Origin: Chloroflexota bacterium
GTDB lineage: Bacteria > Chloroflexota > Dehalococcoidia > Lucifugimonadales > CATQGZ01
Direction of reading: 5' to 3'
DNA length: 7,924 nt
NCBI GenBank assembly: GCA_027624995.1
Contig: JAQBTI010000104.1
Coordinates: 1-7,924 of the forward strand
Shown: positions 6,160 to 7,924 of the stretch, one piece after another
How the letters are laid out: the number at the start of each line of letters is the position of its first letter
Position numbering within the stretch: the stretch's first letter is position 1
Notes under the pieces: generated by a model
Seen by the model: only the letters and a program-made list of their open reading frames with translations
Databases searched by the model: none
What the model was told of the DNA's origin: nothing
Translations under genes and position numbers: made by a program

Positions 6160-6269
6160 CCCTGTCCCGCTGGGAGAGGGTTAGAGCCCGCCCTGTCCGA
6201 CATACTACTTTGATATATCGGACTCCGACTCCTCGGAGAGCTCGTCGAAGGGGTGAGGGCCCTCACCCC
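6160..6269. repeat. Cluster of four hairpins (REP-like) after acyl-CoA dehydrogenase 1
   Basis: Four dyads follow one another. One has nine-base arms with one mismatch (6160-6168 with 6172-6180) and the CCC...GGGAGAGGG look of REP-type intergenic repeats. One has ten-base arms with one mismatch (6195-6204 with 6214-6223). One has perfect six-base arms (6223-6228 with 6233-6238). The last is a perfect 20-base palindrome at 6250-6269, beginning 24 bases beyond the dehydrogenase stop on the minus strand. No T-run follows any of them. They may block read-through or protect the 3' end of the message. Confidence 0.65.
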
Positions 6270-6293
6270 CATACGGGCGGCCGATTGGGGCGC

Positions 6294-7466
6294 CTAGCCT
6301 CTGGGCAGGCCCAGGCCGCGGGTCGCTATGATGTTGCGCTGGATCTCGGATGTCCCGGCGGCGACGGTGTTGCCCGCCACGCTCATATAGCCCCTCTCGA
6401 ATCTTCCGCGCAGGGGGGCCCACTTGGACTCCGGGTCCAACTGGCCGTACATCCCAAGGACCTGGATTCCCAGGCCGTAGAGCCTCTTGAGCATCTCGGA
6501 GCCGAACAGCTTGGAGATCGAGGCCTCCTTGTTGGGTATCTGTTCCTGGCTCTGCATCCAGGCCACGTTGTACGAGATGAGCTTCGACGTCTGTATATCG
6601 ACTGCCATCCGGGCAAGCCTCGACCTGGTAACGGGGTCTTCGGAAATCGGTCGCCCGTGTCGCTTATTCTCTCGGCAGAAGTCGACCAGGTCTTCCAGCA
6701 GGCGGGTAGCCCTCGCGGAGTTGCCCACGCCGGACCGTTCGAGGTCCAGCAGGGTTGCGCCAACGTACCAGCCCATGTTCTTTTCGCCTATCAGGCCGCT
6801 TTTGGGCACCCTGACACCTTCGAAGGTAACCAGGCTGCGGCTAGCTCCCCACATCAACGGGATCCTCTCGACGGTAATGCCTGGAAGGCCCATCTCAGTC
6901 ACGATAAAGCTGATTCCGCGGTGCTTGCGCACATCGGGGTCCGTACGCACCAGCATGAACATCCAGTTGGCGCCGGAGTGGGCCCCGTTCCATATCTTGG
7001 ATCCGGTGACGACGAAGTCGTCCCCATCTTCCACGGCCCTGGTCTGCACCGACGCAAGGTCGGAGCCCGCGTCGGGCTCTGAGTAGCCCTGGACCCAACT
7101 GATCTCCGCTCGGGAGATTCGCGGCAGGAAGAACTGCTTCTGTTCCTCCGTACCGCTCATCATGATGGTCGGGCCCACCATCGAGACGCCGCCATCGTCG
7201 ACGGGCACTCCACGGTACGCCGTCTCTTCGTTGAAGATAAGCTGCTGCATGTGGGAGGCCTCTTGGCCCCCGTACTCTTTTGGCCAGGCCCTGGTGAGCC
7301 AGCCCTTTCCGGCCAGCTTCTCCTTGAACTGCTGGACGAGCTTGAGGTCTTCGGGCTCTTCGGAGTCGAGCTCCTGCGTACGCCAGTCCCAGGGAAGCTC
7401 CGATTCGATGAACTCCACGACCTCGTCACGGAATGCCTCGTCTTCCGCGCTGAACCGGATTTCCAT
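6294..7466 (-). CDS. Acyl-CoA dehydrogenase family protein, probable catalytic subunit (FadE-like)
   Basis: The 390-residue product is a full-length FAD-dependent acyl-CoA dehydrogenase, oxidising an acyl-CoA to the 2-enoyl-CoA. Seen in order: helical domain with KGWLTRAWPKEYGGQEAS (54-71), family signature GYSEPDAGSD (127-136), FVVTGSKIW (151-159), and the C-terminal NTVAAGTSEIQRNIIA (366-381). The residue before the GT of that last motif is Ala370, where medium-chain enzymes have the catalytic Glu. Instead Glu243 in LLDLERSG aligns with the base of isovaleryl-CoA dehydrogenase, as in the FadE group that handles branched or steroid side chains. ATG 7466 has AGGAG at 7473-7477, six bases upstream. 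It follows the RAM-domain gene by 96 bases, so the two may share the promoter at 7846-7874. The substrate is not determined. Confidence 0.93.
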   Translation of the reverse strand: MEIRFSAEDEAFRDEVVEFIESELPWDWRTQELDSEEPEDLKLVQQFKEKLAGKGWLTRAWPKEYGGQEASHMQQLIFNEETAYRGVPVDDGGVSMVGPTIMMSGTEEQKQFFLPRISRAEISWVQGYSEPDAGSDLASVQTRAVEDGDDFVVTGSKIWNGAHSGANWMFMLVRTDPDVRKHRGISFIVTEMGLPGITVERIPLMWGASRSLVTFEGVRVPKSGLIGEKNMGWYVGATLLDLERSGVGNSARATRLLEDLVDFCRENKRHGRPISEDPVTRSRLARMAVDIQTSKLISYNVAWMQSQEQIPNKEASISKLFGSEMLKRLYGLGIQVLGMYGQLDPESKWAPLRGRFERGYMSVAGNTVAAGTSEIQRNIIATRGLGLPRG

Positions 7467-7562
7467 CTCCCTCTCCTGACTGGGGGAATAGAGGTGTCTG
7501 TCGTGGTCTACCGGCGACGCGACGGGCGGGTATGCCTGGAACGCGATGGCCTGTGGCGGCGG

Positions 7563-7802
7563 TTAGGAGCTACCTATCGACAGACAGGTGACCGTCCGAG
7601 TGATCCCGCCGATCGTATGAATCCGGCTGGTGACCAGGTCTCCGACCGCGTTCAGGTCGAGCGTCTCGACGACCGCGACGATGTCGTAGGGTCCGGTCAC
7701 GGCATCTACCGTCGCGACGCCGGTGAGGCCTCGGAGTTCGCTGGCCACGTCTCGTGACTTGCCAACGACTGTCTCGATGAGTATGTAGGCCTTAGTTGTC
7801 AT
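7563..7802 (-). CDS. Stand-alone Lrp/AsnC ligand-binding (RAM) domain protein
   Basis: The 79-residue product is a single RAM domain, the ligand-binding and oligomerising half of Lrp/AsnC regulators, without the helix-turn-helix. It starts with AYILIETVVGKSRDVASEL, then GVATVDAVTGPYDIVAVVE (the conserved G-x-YD turn), and ends with a strand GGITRTVTCLSI. Stand-alone RAM proteins form dimers and higher rings and bind small ligands, often amino acids; some modulate partner proteins rather than DNA. The start is ATG 7802, with GGAGG at 7809-7813 six bases upstream. A near-perfect promoter lies just upstream. Being first in line before an acyl-CoA dehydrogenase hints at a sensor role, which is inference. 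Confidence 0.9.
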   Translation of the reverse strand: MTTKAYILIETVVGKSRDVASELRGLTGVATVDAVTGPYDIVAVVETLDLNAVGDLVTSRIHTIGGITRTVTCLSIGSS

Positions 7803-7845
7803 GGTAATCCTCCGCCTGGGTCAAGGCTATGGATGCTTCAATCGG

Positions 7846-7874
7846 ATTCTAAGGTCAACCAGTAGGTATGTCAA
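7846..7874 (-). promoter_or_regulatory. Near-consensus sigma-70 promoter of the RAM-domain gene
   Basis: On the minus strand a perfect TTGACA (7869-7874) is followed after exactly 17 bases by TAGAAT (7846-7851), five of six bases of the -10 consensus. Transcription would begin near 7839, giving a leader of about 37 bases. A second TTGACC lies within the spacer. This is the strongest promoter in the window and probably drives the RAM gene and perhaps dehydrogenase 1 behind it. Confidence 0.7.
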
Positions 7875-7924
7875 TCGAACGAGGAACGTGCCGACGCCGG
7901 AGTAGAGTCACTCGGGCCGGCGCC

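Noticed and set aside
6210..7082. 290-residue plus-strand open frame
   Set aside because: It is an antisense shadow of acyl-CoA dehydrogenase 1 and of the hairpin region, with no domain.
1..7924. CRISPR array
   Set aside because: No regularly spaced direct repeats were seen anywhere in the window.

Overview
This window reads as chromosomal DNA of a free-living, moderately high-GC bacterium. The gene set fits a Chloroflexota-type (SAR202/Dehalococcoidia-like) or actinobacterial-style degrader of CoA thioesters: two FadE-like acyl-CoA dehydrogenases, split MaoC-type hydratase genes, a stand-alone Lrp/AsnC RAM-domain protein, a small nitroreductase and a truncated M19 dipeptidase. The taxonomic guess is inference from gene style only; no marker gene settles it.

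Layout. At the left edge an AT-rich stretch (16 of the first 50 bases are G or C) follows the 3' end of a tRNA-Pro(CGG) gene on the minus strand, which has its own promoter. Pointing the other way are a promoter and nitroreductase gene (374-889) and a hypothetical gene (1050-1691) whose product resembles a PD-(D/E)XK nuclease fold. The rest is minus strand. Read from the right it runs: a consensus promoter, a RAM-domain gene (7563-7802), acyl-CoA dehydrogenase 1 (6294-7466), a hairpin-rich spacer, an FRG-domain gene (5256-6050), acyl-CoA dehydrogenase 2 (3822-4946), a spacer with an inverted repeat, three tandem MaoC/hotdog genes (3250-3717, 2812-3246, 2289-2744) and a 3'-truncated peptidase M19 gene (1694-2296). 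The truncated gene meets the nuclease-like gene tail to tail with 2 bases between them.

How the genes may work together. The two dehydrogenases look complementary. One keeps a Glu where isovaleryl-CoA dehydrogenase has its catalytic base, while the other lacks a Glu at both known positions, as expected of a structural partner in a heteromeric FadE. The hotdog genes follow the order of mycobacterial hadA-hadB-hadC: two paralogous subunits without the catalytic His flank one subunit that keeps the Asp/His pair. Dehydrogenation followed by hydration of a bulky or branched acyl-CoA is the simplest reading. The FRG gene looks like an insert between the two dehydrogenases: it has lower GC, its own ribosome binding site and non-coding flanks. 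The most interesting points are the A-B-A hydratase cassette, the catalytic/non-catalytic dehydrogenase pair split by the FRG gene, and the dipeptidase cut off at the junction with the nuclease-like gene.
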